Assembly (NCBI RefSeq): GCF_900537995.1
Contig: NZ_LR027880.1
Location: forward strand, 1,620,001 to 1,684,000
DNA from: Roseburia intestinalis L1-82
GTDB taxonomy: Bacteria > Bacillota > Clostridia > Lachnospirales > Lachnospiraceae
DNA length: 64,000 nucleotides
Reading direction: 5' to 3'
Shown here: in pieces, positions 1-9,292 of the stretch
Layout of the letters: each line of letters opens with the position of its first letter
Numbering within the stretch: position 1 is the stretch's first letter
Position numbers and translations under genes: made by a program
Notes under the pieces: generated by a model
Databases searched by the model: none
The model's input: only the letters and a program-made list of their open reading frames with translations
Told to the model about the DNA's origin: nothing

Positions 1-1239
1 ATCGCCTATTTTCGTTCTCTCAACATTTTTACAGAAGATTTCCTTGCTTATCTGAAAGACTTTAAATTCAGCGGTGATATTTATGCGTTCAAAGAAGGAA
101 CGATCATGTATCCAAATGAGCCGATCATCACGGTGGTTGCACCGTTAATTGATGCACAGCTCATCGAGACCGCTTTGCTTGCGCAGGTGAATCATCAGTC
201 CCTGATTGCGACAAAGACAAGACGTATTGTGAGTGCAGCAGAGGGACGGGCTGTTTCTGATTTTGGTGCGCGCCGTGCCCACAACATGGATGCTGCAGTC
301 TATGGTGCGAGAGCCGCATATATCGGTGGCGCAGTCGGAACGGCAACCGTGCTTGCCGGTCAGATGTTTGATATCCCGGTCAGCGGAACCATGGCACATA
401 GCTGGGTCATGTATTATAAAGATGAGTTTGAGGCATTTAAACACTATGCAGAGAATTATCCGGACGGAACGGTACTTTTAGTTGACACCTACGATGTCAT
501 CGGTTCCGGTATCCCGAATGCAATCCGTGTGGCAAAAGAAGTTTTAGAGCCGATGGGAAAGAGATTAAAGGGAATCCGTATCGACAGTGGTGACCTTGCA
601 TATCTTTCGAAAAAGATCCGTAAGATGTTAGATGATGCAGGATTAGAGGATTGTAAGATCGTTGTTTCTAATAGTCTTGATGAGTATACGATCACATCCA
701 TTTTACAGCAGGGCGGCAAGATCGACAGTTTCGGTGTCGGCGAGCGTCTGATCACTGCAAAATCCGATCCTGTTTTCGGTGCGGTATATAAGATCTCTGC
801 AGTGGAAGAAAATGGTACATTTGCCCCGCGTATCAAAATCTCAGAAAATGTGGAGAAGATCACAAATCCGGGACTTAAAGATGTGTACCGTATCTATGAT
901 GAAGCAGGACATTCCGTTGCGGATCTGATCACAAAGGCAGGCGAGACGGTTGATATGTCCGCACCATACCGTTATGCAGATCCGGTAAAACCATGGAAAA
1001 ACCGTTCTTTTGAAAACTGCACAGCGAAAAAACTTCAGCAGCAGGTCGTAAAGGAAGGAAAACGTATCGTGGAGCCGGAATCCTTAGAAGATATCAGAGC
1101 TTATGTGGAAAAACAGCTTAATACCGAAGTGTGGGAAGAAGAACAGCGTTTTGAAAATCCACATGAACATTATCTGGATATGAGCCCGGCATATTACGAG
1201 ATGAAGATGGATATGCTGCATGAATCACGCACCAGATAA
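1..1239 (+). CDS. pncB: Nicotinate phosphoribosyltransferase, 5'-truncated by window edge
   Basis: This is the C-terminal 412 residues of nicotinate phosphoribosyltransferase, which joins nicotinate and PRPP to give nicotinate mononucleotide in cytoplasmic NAD salvage. The reading frame is open from base 1, so the ATG at 106 is internal and the true start lies upstream of the window. Visible family features are the YPNEPIITVVAP segment, the GARRAHNMDAA stretch, SGTMAHSWVM, and GIRIDSGDLAYLSKKIR, which lines the phosphoribosyl site. The usual length is about 480 residues, so only some 70 are missing. It is followed by 111 bp without a clear terminator before the JetABC operon. The identification is firm; only the 5' end is unseen. 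Confidence 0.93.
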   Translation: MAYFRSLNIFTEDFLAYLKDFKFSGDIYAFKEGTIMYPNEPIITVVAPLIDAQLIETALLAQVNHQSLIATKTRRIVSAAEGRAVSDFGARRAHNMDAAVYGARAAYIGGAVGTATVLAGQMFDIPVSGTMAHSWVMYYKDEFEAFKHYAENYPDGTVLLVDTYDVIGSGIPNAIRVAKEVLEPMGKRLKGIRIDSGDLAYLSKKIRKMLDDAGLEDCKIVVSNSLDEYTITSILQQGGKIDSFGVGERLITAKSDPVFGAVYKISAVEENGTFAPRIKISENVEKITNPGLKDVYRIYDEAGHSVADLITKAGETVDMSAPYRYADPVKPWKNRSFENCTAKKLQQQVVKEGKRIVEPESLEDIRAYVEKQLNTEVWEEEQRFENPHEHYLDMSPAYYEMKMDMLHESRTR

Positions 1240-1350
1240 AGTGTGTGCAGACGGATATGCTGCATGCATTGTGCAAAAATAAGACGTGTGCAGATACAGA
1301 TAAGCAGTGTATCATGAGATTGTAAGAAATGATAGTAAGGAAAGAATAAC

Positions 1351-2814
1351 GTGAAATTGATATACGACATCCCAGCATCTTTCTGGGGATTGTTCCGGTC
1401 CGTAAACCGGGACATCTATATAGAAGCACTTCTGACCATCAATGACGAATACCAGTACAACAATTACTTTTTAAGCAGAGAAGCATGTGTCCAGATCTTA
1501 AGCGACATGTGCTCCTCTCGTCGTTATGCCTTTATGAGGGAGGATAACGAGACGGAGGAAGATGAGGAGACCGCATTGCCGGGGCGAATTTTAAACTGGC
1601 TGGTGCGTACAAAATGGCTTAGAAAAATTGAAGATTATGAGGCAATGACTACAAATATCGTCATACCGGATTATGCGGCAGTGATGATCGAGGCATTTGA
1701 AAAATTAGCGGACGAACCGTTAGATGACACGGATCTTTATATCCAGAATGTTTATGCGACTCTTTTTTCTTTTAAAAATGACCACCGCATGAATCTTACC
1801 ATGTTAAAAACGGCGCTTGTCAATACGAAAAAGCTGAATAAGGCATTGCAGGACATGCTCCATAACATGGATAAATTTTTTGAGCGTCTCTTAAACAAAC
1901 AGTCCTACGATGAACTTTTAAAGGAGCATTTAGAGGGCTATGTGGAGGAAGTAGTCAGACGCAAATACCATATTTTAAAGACGAGTGATAACTTTTATAT
2001 CTATAAAATGGACATCAAACGCTGGCTGAAAGAAATGCGGGAAGATGATGCCTGGGTGGAGCGCATCCGGCAGAAACAGCGCATGGAGCAGAAAAATGCA
2101 GGAAGCAGGTCTTCTGTACTTGAACCGCAGCGGTCAGAAGAGGATCTGCCATTTTTACATGCGAGAAGAAACAGACAGGAAGATGTGTTGGATCTGATCG
2201 ACCAGATCGAGCGTGGATTTGATGACATTGAACACCGGATCTCAAACATGGACAAAGAACACAGCAAGTATATCCGTGCAACTGTGAGCCGGTTAAATTA
2301 TCTGCTCAGTGATGAGACAGAGCGTCACGGTATGCTGATCCTGCTTTTGAACAGACTTGGAGCGGCTGAGACGGAAAGTGAACAGAGTGAGATGTTAAAA
2401 GAAGTGGCGGGGCACATGAATCTGTCATCTTTTGATGTTTTGAGTGATAATCCTCTTTATAAGAGAAGACGCCGCAGAAAATTTGAGGATGATCTGCAGG
2501 AAGAAGAGGAAGATGCAGAGCTTTCCAGGGAGGATGTACTGCGCTTAAACAAGATTGAACACCGTTATACGGCAAAACAGATCGAAGAGTTCATCGAAGA
2601 GAAGATGACAGATGGTATTTTAGAAACAGAACATATGGATATAGCGGATGATGAGTCATTTGAAAAGCTGATCCTTGCCTATGATATCAGTATGCGCAAA
2701 AACAGCAGATACCGGGTACAGGTGGAGAATAGTCAGATTCAGAATGGCAATTATTGTTATCCGAAAATGACTTTTAGCACAAAGCAAAAATCAATAGAAA
2801 GTGAACAGAATTAA
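1351..2814 (+). CDS. jetA: JetA/MksF-like kleisin of a Wadjet-type condensin (DUF5716-like)
   Basis: A 487-residue protein that matches my recollection of Lachnospiraceae proteins annotated as JetA. In this family JetA is the kleisin that links the heads of the SMC protein and binds the KITE subunit. The N-terminal 120 residues look like a winged-helix region; residues about 170-230 and 290-360 are highly charged and helical; there is an Arg/Lys-rich stretch (KRRRRRKF) near 375. Start is GTG at 1351, after an AAGGAAAG ribosome site. Its stop overlaps the start of the next gene (TAATG), typical of translational coupling. Established for the family: JetABCD cleaves plasmids, and MksBEF condenses chromosomes. 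Assignment rests on length, order and context as well as sequence feel. Confidence 0.8.
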   Translation: MKLIYDIPASFWGLFRSVNRDIYIEALLTINDEYQYNNYFLSREACVQILSDMCSSRRYAFMREDNETEEDEETALPGRILNWLVRTKWLRKIEDYEAMTTNIVIPDYAAVMIEAFEKLADEPLDDTDLYIQNVYATLFSFKNDHRMNLTMLKTALVNTKKLNKALQDMLHNMDKFFERLLNKQSYDELLKEHLEGYVEEVVRRKYHILKTSDNFYIYKMDIKRWLKEMREDDAWVERIRQKQRMEQKNAGSRSSVLEPQRSEEDLPFLHARRNRQEDVLDLIDQIERGFDDIEHRISNMDKEHSKYIRATVSRLNYLLSDETERHGMLILLLNRLGAAETESEQSEMLKEVAGHMNLSSFDVLSDNPLYKRRRRRKFEDDLQEEEEDAELSREDVLRLNKIEHRYTAKQIEEFIEEKMTDGILETEHMDIADDESFEKLILAYDISMRKNSRYRVQVENSQIQNGNYCYPKMTFSTKQKSIESEQN

Positions 2815-3566
2815 TGTTTGAAGGTTACGAAGAGTTAAATGCGCAGGATGTGGAGCGGATGCAGGAAGTGATAAGAACATTGCTCTCCCAGACATTTCTG
2901 CCGGAACGAAAATATGATAAAAAATACGGACGCATGATGCCGGATCGCATGTATGATTTTTGCGACAGGCATTTGGAATTTCTGACGGAGTATTTTGCGG
3001 TTGCAGGGATAAAACTTTGTCAGGATACGGAGCTTGGCATCATTTATTTAGAGGGAGCAGACGGAATCGGTGAGAAACTGCCGAAACTTGCGACCATTTA
3101 TCTGTTGCTGTTAAAACTGATCTATGATGAAAAAATGGCGGCTGTTTCTTCCAGTGTAAATGTAATAACGACGTTTGGAGAATTAAATGGAAAAGCGGGA
3201 GAATTCCGTCTCATCAAGGGACCGTCATCGATGACGGAGATCAAAAGAGCGTTTGCCATTCTGAAAAAATATCAGATGGTAGAGTTTCTGGATGTGTTTG
3301 ACGAACAGCTTGAAAATACGAGGATCATGATCTATCCGTGTATCAATTTAGTATTGATGAGAGAAGATGTGAACGGGCTTCTTGGCAGTTTTTCCGATGA
3401 GGTAAAAGATAACGAGGTAGACGGGCAGGAGAATCTGGAGTGGAGCAGTGAGGAAACACTTTCAGAAAATGATATGACGGATGAAGAAAGTGATCTTGAA
3501 CCAGAAGAAATGAATGTGGATGAGGAAGGAGAGACAGAAGATGGAACAGATGAATCAGGCATATAA
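2814..3566 (+). CDS. jetB: JetB/MksE-like KITE subunit
   Basis: A 250-residue protein in the position and size of the KITE (tandem winged-helix) subunit of JetABC/MksBEF complexes, which binds the kleisin. Residues about 1-195 form the folded part: an N-terminal helix-rich block, then alternating helix/strand segments typical of winged helices, ending near LMREDVNGLLGSF. Residues 200-250 are an extremely acidic tail (runs of D/E), probably disordered. The ATG overlaps the jetA stop by one base, and the 3' end overlaps the start of jetC by 26 bp, so the three genes are translated as one unit. The family label could be DUF4194 or a Lachnospiraceae-specific equivalent; I cannot separate these by eye. 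Confidence 0.72.
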   Translation: MFEGYEELNAQDVERMQEVIRTLLSQTFLPERKYDKKYGRMMPDRMYDFCDRHLEFLTEYFAVAGIKLCQDTELGIIYLEGADGIGEKLPKLATIYLLLLKLIYDEKMAAVSSSVNVITTFGELNGKAGEFRLIKGPSSMTEIKRAFAILKKYQMVEFLDVFDEQLENTRIMIYPCINLVLMREDVNGLLGSFSDEVKDNEVDGQENLEWSSEETLSENDMTDEESDLEPEEMNVDEEGETEDGTDESGI

Positions 3567-6500
3567 AGTTTTTACCAGAATCTGCCTCAACAACTGGCAT
3601 TATATTGACCGCAAGGTGTTAGGCTTAAATGAGAGCATCAACTTTTTTACCGGACATTCCGGCAGTGGAAAGTCCACCGTAATCGATGCGATGCAGATCG
3701 TGCTTTATGCGAACACGGATGGACGTGGATTTTTCAATAAGGCGGCGGCAGATGACTCTGACCGAAGCCTGATCGAGTACCTGCGTGGTATGATCAACAT
3801 TGGTGAGAATAATCAGGCAGAGTATAAGCGAAACAAAAACTTTTCCACGACGATCGTTCTTGAGATGGAACAGACGATCACAAAAGAAAAAGAATGTATC
3901 GGTGTTGTGTTTGATGTGGAGACCGCTACCAATGAGATAAACAGGCTGTTTTTCTGGCATAAGGGCGAGCTGATCCCGGGGGATTACCGGACAGAGAGCC
4001 GTGCAATGACGATCGGTGAAGTGCGCAGCTATTTACAGCAGAATTTCCCCAAAGATGAGATGTTTTACACTTCTAATAATGAGAGATTCCGCAGAAACCT
4101 TTATGATGTCTATTTAGGCGGACTGGATATGGAAAAATTCCCGCGCCTGTTTAAGCGTGCGATCCCATTTAAAATGAATATCCGGTTAGAGGATTTTGTA
4201 AAAGAATATATCTGCATGGAGCAGGACATCCATATCGAGGACATGCAGGAGGGGGCGATGCTTTATGGCAGAATGTGCCGTAAGATCGAAGCCACGATGC
4301 AGGAAATCGAAGAATTAAAGCAGATCAGTGCACAGTATCAGGTGATGGAGGAGAAGAAAAAAGAACTGTTAAACTGCCGTTACCGGATGGACAAACTGAC
4401 GATCTTACAGTTAGAGCAGACCATAGAGGAAATGCAGCAGCGTGTGGAAAACTGGAAAAAGGATGTCGTACTGCAGAATGAAAGTCTTACAGAATTGCTT
4501 CAGGTAAAAGAAAATTATGAAAAAGAATACGGCGAGATCAATGAGCAGATCGCCGGAACCGGTTATGCAAGATTAGAAGAGCAGTTAAAGAGTTTGGAAG
4601 AAAACCTAAGCCTTCTGGAGCGAAGTAAAAACAAGTGGGATGGTATCTGTGCAAGGTTAAACGGCTGGGAAGATGTAGATATTGTTTCGAACCAGATCTT
4701 ATGGGATATCGAGAAGTTCAAAGAAGGCACGATCACCGGAGAGGAGATCGAACGTTTGAAACGAAGCCTGGTCGAAGTACAGAAAGAGGCAGAAAAGGAC
4801 AGGCAGGAGGCTTCCTCGGAGATCCGTTCCATGAATAAAGAAGCGGATGTGTTAGAGAAAGAACTCACAGAGTTAAAACTTGGTAAAAAAGCATATCCGA
4901 GAGAGTTAGAACTTGCGAGATCCGAAATTGCAAGAAAACTTTCTGAACAGACCGGAAAAAATATCCAGGTCCGTATTTTTGCAGATCTCATTGATATTAA
5001 AGATGAAACATGGCGTAATGCGATCGAGGGTTATCTTTCCTGGAACAAACTTGCGCTGATCGTGGAGCCTGCCTATGTCAAACAGGCGATGGAAGTATAC
5101 GAAACACTCGACGAGAAGCGTTTCTTCCGTGTATCTTTAGTGGATACGGAAAAGCTGATGCAGGAGGATTGGCGCGTAAAAGACAATGCGCTTGCGGAAG
5201 AAGTAGAAGCAAAAGAGCCATATGTGAGGGCATTTGTGGACTTCTTACTCGGAAATGTCATCAAGTGTACTTCGGTGGACGAACTGCGCCAGTGCAAGAT
5301 CGGTGTGACGGCAGACTGTTTATTATACCAGAGTTATCAGTTACGCCGTTTAAATCCAGACAATTATAAGAAACATGTATATATTGGTGAAAAGAGTAAG
5401 AAACAGCGCCAGAAGGAACTTGCCGCCAGCCTTGAGAAATTAGAGCAGGACAGAGCGGAATATAAGGAGCGTGAGACAGAGGCGAGAAATATCCTTGCCC
5501 AGGAATTTTTAAATGATACGGTTGAGGAATACCAGAACCTGATCTTAGATCTTTCGGAGAAGAAGGAAAAAGAAAAACAGAAAATCAAAACAGAAAAGAA
5601 GATGGCAGAGATCGGTGCCGGTACTGTGGAAACCTTAAAGAAACAGGCGGAGGAGATCCACACAAAACAGAAAGAGTTAGAAGCAAAAATTGATGATTTA
5701 AAATACCAGATCCGGAAAAAAGAAGATGCCATTGAAAAGGACGGCAATGATTTCATCACAAGAAATGAAGAACTTCTTGCGAAAAAACGGGAACTCCGCG
5801 GTTCCATTGAAGCGGAGGAGGCATTTGAAGCCTACATTGCCGGGCAGAAAAATAAGAAGTATGACAGCATGAAAGCGGCGACGCAGGAGGATATGAATCA
5901 GGCGGCGGTGCAGTGCACAGAGCAGAAAAATAAGCTGGTCGATGTCCGCATGAATTATCTGCAGAATCACCCGAAGCGTGATTTTTCGGCGAGTGCGGAG
6001 AACAATGATGATTATGATAACCTGCTGTCGGAACTTTCCTGCAATGAGTTAGAGGAATACCAGAAAAAGGCAGCCGAGCAGGCAAAGGCAGCGGTAGAGC
6101 ATTTTAAGGAGGATTTTGTATACAAGATCCGAAGTGCCATAAAAGAAGCATATGTGCGCAGGGATGAGTTAAACCGCATTATCCGCAACCTGAACTTTGG
6201 TAAAGACCGCTATCAGTTTAAAATAACAAGAAATAAGGGAGCAGACGGTGCATTTTATGACATGTTCATGGATGAGGATTTAGAGATCGATCCGTCCTCA
6301 CTTGCGTCGCCGGTGGAACATCAGATGAACCTGTTTTCCATGGAACACGAGAACAAATATGGGATGCTCATGAGCGAGTTGATCCGCATCTTTATCCCAC
6401 CGGAAAATGCATCCCAGCAGGAGCTTGATGAAGCAAAACAGAACATGGTGAAATATGCGGATTACCGTACCTACCTCTCCTTTGAGATGGAACAGATCGT

Positions 6501-6897
6501 GGAGGGGGACGAAAGGCTTGTCATTGGTCTTAGCAAAATGATCAAGAAAAATTCCGGTGGAGAGGGTCAGAACCCGCTTTACATTGCACTGCTTGCAAGT
6601 TTTGCACAGGCGTACCACATCAATCTGTCTGCAAGACTGACAAGACGCCCGACGATCCGGCTTGTTGTGTTAGACGAGGCGTTTTCCAAGATGGATGCCG
6701 AGAAGGTGGCAAGCTGTATCGAGCTCATCCGCGGACTCGGTTTCCAGGCGATCATCAGTGCGACGAACGACAAGATTCAGAACTATATTGAAAATGTAGA
6801 TAAGACATTTGTTTATGCGAATCCGAATAAGAAGAGCATATCGATCCAGGAGTTTGAGAAGAAGGATTTTTCACAGCTGGTTGTGGAGGAGGAGTAA
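3541..6897 (+). CDS. jetC: JetC/MksB-like SMC ATPase
   Basis: An 1118-residue SMC-like ATPase, the motor of the complex. Walker A is GHSGSGKS at residues 38-45, followed by the FFNKAAADDSDRSL segment characteristic of JetC/MksB. Long coiled coils span about 250-420 and 630-900, flanking a hinge-like region about 440-600. The ABC signature NSGGEGQ lies near residue 1002 and Walker B VVLDEAFSKMD near 1040. The ATG at 3541 was chosen over the in-frame ATG at 3514 because AAGGAGAG sits just upstream and the protein then begins directly before the conserved ATPase head. It lies inside the 3' end of jetB. All catalytic motifs are intact, so the complex should be active. Confidence 0.9.
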   Translation: MEQMNQAYKVFTRICLNNWHYIDRKVLGLNESINFFTGHSGSGKSTVIDAMQIVLYANTDGRGFFNKAAADDSDRSLIEYLRGMINIGENNQAEYKRNKNFSTTIVLEMEQTITKEKECIGVVFDVETATNEINRLFFWHKGELIPGDYRTESRAMTIGEVRSYLQQNFPKDEMFYTSNNERFRRNLYDVYLGGLDMEKFPRLFKRAIPFKMNIRLEDFVKEYICMEQDIHIEDMQEGAMLYGRMCRKIEATMQEIEELKQISAQYQVMEEKKKELLNCRYRMDKLTILQLEQTIEEMQQRVENWKKDVVLQNESLTELLQVKENYEKEYGEINEQIAGTGYARLEEQLKSLEENLSLLERSKNKWDGICARLNGWEDVDIVSNQILWDIEKFKEGTITGEEIERLKRSLVEVQKEAEKDRQEASSEIRSMNKEADVLEKELTELKLGKKAYPRELELARSEIARKLSEQTGKNIQVRIFADLIDIKDETWRNAIEGYLSWNKLALIVEPAYVKQAMEVYETLDEKRFFRVSLVDTEKLMQEDWRVKDNALAEEVEAKEPYVRAFVDFLLGNVIKCTSVDELRQCKIGVTADCLLYQSYQLRRLNPDNYKKHVYIGEKSKKQRQKELAASLEKLEQDRAEYKERETEARNILAQEFLNDTVEEYQNLILDLSEKKEKEKQKIKTEKKMAEIGAGTVETLKKQAEEIHTKQKELEAKIDDLKYQIRKKEDAIEKDGNDFITRNEELLAKKRELRGSIEAEEAFEAYIAGQKNKKYDSMKAATQEDMNQAAVQCTEQKNKLVDVRMNYLQNHPKRDFSASAENNDDYDNLLSELSCNELEEYQKKAAEQAKAAVEHFKEDFVYKIRSAIKEAYVRRDELNRIIRNLNFGKDRYQFKITRNKGADGAFYDMFMDEDLEIDPSSLASPVEHQMNLFSMEHENKYGMLMSELIRIFIPPENASQQELDEAKQNMVKYADYRTYLSFEMEQIVEGDERLVIGLSKMIKKNSGGEGQNPLYIALLASFAQAYHINLSARLTRRPTIRLVVLDEAFSKMDAEKVASCIELIRGLGFQAIISATNDKIQNYIENVDKTFVYANPNKKSISIQEFEKKDFSQLVVEEE

Positions 6898-6901
6898 GAC
6901 T

Positions 6902-8605
6902 ATGCAGACATCGGCAGAGTTAAAAAATTTATTACAGCGTATCGATCATAAGGGATATCCGGCATATAAGGACACAAGAGGTTCTTATGAATTTCCGGGA
7001 TATGTGCTTTCCATTGACCATGTGCAGGGAGATCCGTTTGCAGCACCGTCGAAGGTAAGTATCCATGTCCGCGGGAAACAGGCGGGATTCCCGGAACATC
7101 TTTATCAGAAAGACTGCAGAAGGACCGCCGTGCAGGATTATCTGCTGCGCCAGTTTGCGCGCCAGGTCGAGAAAGTTTCCTTTAAAGCGAAAGGATCTGG
7201 AAAGAGCGGCCTTATGGCGGTCAGCTGTCCGGGACAGGAAGTGTTAGAGCGCAGTGCCTGCCAGATGGATGCAAAGAACGGCGATATCGTGCTGCGTATG
7301 GAGATCGGTTTCCCGGCAAACGGGAGAACGGTCAATTCCAGGGAGTTAGAAAAGATCTTCTTCGATTTCCTGCCGGAGTGCGTAAAAGGCTCCCTTTATT
7401 TCCGTTCCCTGAGAAAAGAAGCGGTGGAGGCAGCCGCAGATCTCGCCGAGGATCAGGCGTATATCAGGGAGCAGTTAGATCCGAGGGGACTCTGTGCGTT
7501 TGTGGCGGACGGTGCAATCCTGCCGCGGGAGTCCGGTGTCTCCGGCAGACCGATGAAAGATGCGGTGCGTTTTCAGTCACCGGAAAGTCTCTCCGTCACG
7601 CTGACGCTGCCGCACCACGGAAAACTGACCGGAATGGGAATAAAGAAGGGCATCACGCTGATCGTCGGCGGTGGTTACCATGGAAAATCAACACTGTTAA
7701 AAGCGCTTGAGACAGGTGTCTATAACCACATTGCAGGGGATGGCAGGGAGTATGTCATCACGGACGATACAGCAATGAAGATCCGTGCCGAGGATGGAAG
7801 AAGCATCCGTGACGTGGATATTTCCATGTTTATCCATGACCTGCCAAACGGGAAAGATACGGTATCCTTTTATACGGAGGATGCCAGCGGGAGTACTTCC
7901 CAGGCAGCAAATGTGATCGAGGCGATGGAGGCAGGCACAAGAGCATTTCTGATCGACGAGGATACCAGTGCAACGAATTTTATGATCCGTGACGAACTGA
8001 TGCAGCGCGTGGTCAACCGTGATGCCGAGCCGATCGTGCCTTTTATTGACCGGGTAGAGGAGCTGTATCACACATACGGTATCTCGACGGTCCTTGTTGC
8101 CGGAAGCTCCGGTTCCTATTTTCACAAGGCGGACTGCATCATCCAGATGAACCGTTACGAGCCGTTTGAGATCACAGAGTCAGCAAAGCAGGCAGCGGCA
8201 GAGTTCCCGCTTCCAAAACAGGACATTGCCCAGTCAAAGCAGCCTGATTTTGACAGAAAAATAAAGCCGGACCGGATGTTTCAAGAGGACAACCGCTTAA
8301 AGATGAAAACGATGGGAAGGGATTCCATCTCTATCAACCGGGAAGTCATTGACGTCCGCTATGTGGAACAGCTTATGGACACGGAGCAGCTTGCAGCACT
8401 CGGATATATGTTAAAATATATGCAGATCCACTTTTTTGATGGAAAACACACCCTGACACAGGCAGTCGATGCGCTTTGGGATGTTTTGCAGAAGAAGGGG
8501 ATCGCAGCAGTCTGCGAGAGTAGTTATCTGCCGTGCGGACTTGCGATGCCAAGAAAGCAGGAAGTGTTTGCGTGCGTGAACCGGTATCGGAGGCTGGGGC
8601 TGTAG
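6902..8605 (+). CDS. ABC-class P-loop ATPase of COG3044/PF09818 type, fourth gene of the JetABC operon
   Basis: A 567-residue protein resembling the 'predicted ATPase of the ABC class' family (COG3044, PF09818). Seen: a P-loop GGGYHGKST near residues 255-263, a serine-rich signature-like EDASGSTSQAANV near 335, Walker B AFLIDEDTSATNFMIRDE near 347, then a conserved EPIVPFIDRVEELY and VLVAGSSGSYF. There are no membrane segments. The ATG lies 4 bases past the jetC stop, with GGAGGAG as ribosome site, so it is clearly co-transcribed with jetABC. Wadjet loci normally carry JetD here, a TOPRIM-type nuclease with DUF3322/DUF2220 domains; no such protein is encoded nearby. Its role in the complex is unknown; a regulator or replacement effector is inference only. 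Confidence 0.83.
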   Translation: MQTSAELKNLLQRIDHKGYPAYKDTRGSYEFPGYVLSIDHVQGDPFAAPSKVSIHVRGKQAGFPEHLYQKDCRRTAVQDYLLRQFARQVEKVSFKAKGSGKSGLMAVSCPGQEVLERSACQMDAKNGDIVLRMEIGFPANGRTVNSRELEKIFFDFLPECVKGSLYFRSLRKEAVEAAADLAEDQAYIREQLDPRGLCAFVADGAILPRESGVSGRPMKDAVRFQSPESLSVTLTLPHHGKLTGMGIKKGITLIVGGGYHGKSTLLKALETGVYNHIAGDGREYVITDDTAMKIRAEDGRSIRDVDISMFIHDLPNGKDTVSFYTEDASGSTSQAANVIEAMEAGTRAFLIDEDTSATNFMIRDELMQRVVNRDAEPIVPFIDRVEELYHTYGISTVLVAGSSGSYFHKADCIIQMNRYEPFEITESAKQAAAEFPLPKQDIAQSKQPDFDRKIKPDRMFQEDNRLKMKTMGRDSISINREVIDVRYVEQLMDTEQLAALGYMLKYMQIHFFDGKHTLTQAVDALWDVLQKKGIAAVCESSYLPCGLAMPRKQEVFACVNRYRRLGL

Positions 8606-8637
8606 GGATGAGGCATTGTTAGAGATATGCCGGAACA

Positions 8638-8781
8638 GCAAAAAATAATCTCCCTTCTGTTGGATTACTTAACAGTGTTGGTTTTCAACTGGTTGGAACA
8701 GAGCAGATTTCGTTTCATAAAGACAGTGAAGGAAATGATATTTATTTTGAAGGTGGAAATTTTGTGAAGGAACTGTGCTGA
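8638..8781 (+). pseudogene. C-terminal remnant of a GNAT acetyltransferase
   Basis: A 47-codon open frame ending in TGA reads AKNNLPSVGLLNSVGFQLV and then continues to a charged C-terminus. This matches the last strand-helix-strand of GNAT N-acetyltransferases, where N-x-x-S-x-x-L-(L/N)-x-x-GF is the usual end of motif B. A TAG lies a few codons upstream in the same frame, there is no start codon with a ribosome site, and the catalytic core is missing. It is therefore a fragment of a lost gene, lying between the JetABC operon and other decayed sequence. Confidence 0.55.
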
Positions 8782-8882
8782 GCGGCATCTTGTGTCTGTC
8801 AGTTTTTTGTGATGGTGGAAAAAGGCAGAGCTGTTTGGACTTGTTATGAAAAAACTGGAATAGATTAGAGAGGGGGGAAAAT

Positions 8883-9235
8883 ATGAGGTATTTACCGATA
8901 TTGGGAGAACTCTTTGCGTCTGATACGATCATCTTTTTATTGATCGGTTTTGTGATCTTTTGGAACTGATACTGTTGTTTGCAGGCACGATTGCGCTTGG
9001 TGGAATACTGGACTTTTTCGCCGGGATTGTTGTGTCTGGAGTGCGGAAGTGTTGATAGGATTGTGGCGGGAAATGAAAGTGTTGTTAGGGATATTTTAGC
9101 GCAAACGCCAGCGGACGTCTGCGGAAAGTGATCGATGACAATGCAGGGTTGACCGAAAATTTTCTGGCACATCAGCTTCCTGACCTGACCGGGGCAGTGG
9201 TAATGCTGGTCGCAGTGTTTGTACTGATCTTTTAA
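8883..9235 (+). pseudogene. Decayed membrane-protein gene(s) with frameshift
   Basis: A well-placed ATG at 8883 follows GAGAGGGGG and opens a 28-codon hydrophobic frame that stops at 8969. The next frame continues at once from about 8963 with another hydrophobic segment (LILLFAGTIALGGILDFFAG) and stops at 9055. A third open piece, 9089-9235, encodes a charged stretch and a C-terminal membrane helix ending MLVAVFVLIF. Together they look like one or two small integral-membrane genes broken by indels. The family is not recognised. No complete gene is seen between 8606 and 9292. Confidence 0.45.
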
Positions 9236-9292
9236 AAATTTCCATGCTGCGATCGGTGAGCAGGATAAGACGAATAAATAAGGAGTACCATC

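Noticed and set aside
5364..5807. 147-codon Ser/Phe-rich minus-strand frame
   Set aside because: A typical shadow of the coiled-coil region of JetC.
7697..8125. 142-codon minus-strand frame inside the COG3044-type ATPase
   Set aside because: Antisense shadow; the plus strand has clear ATPase motifs over the same bases.
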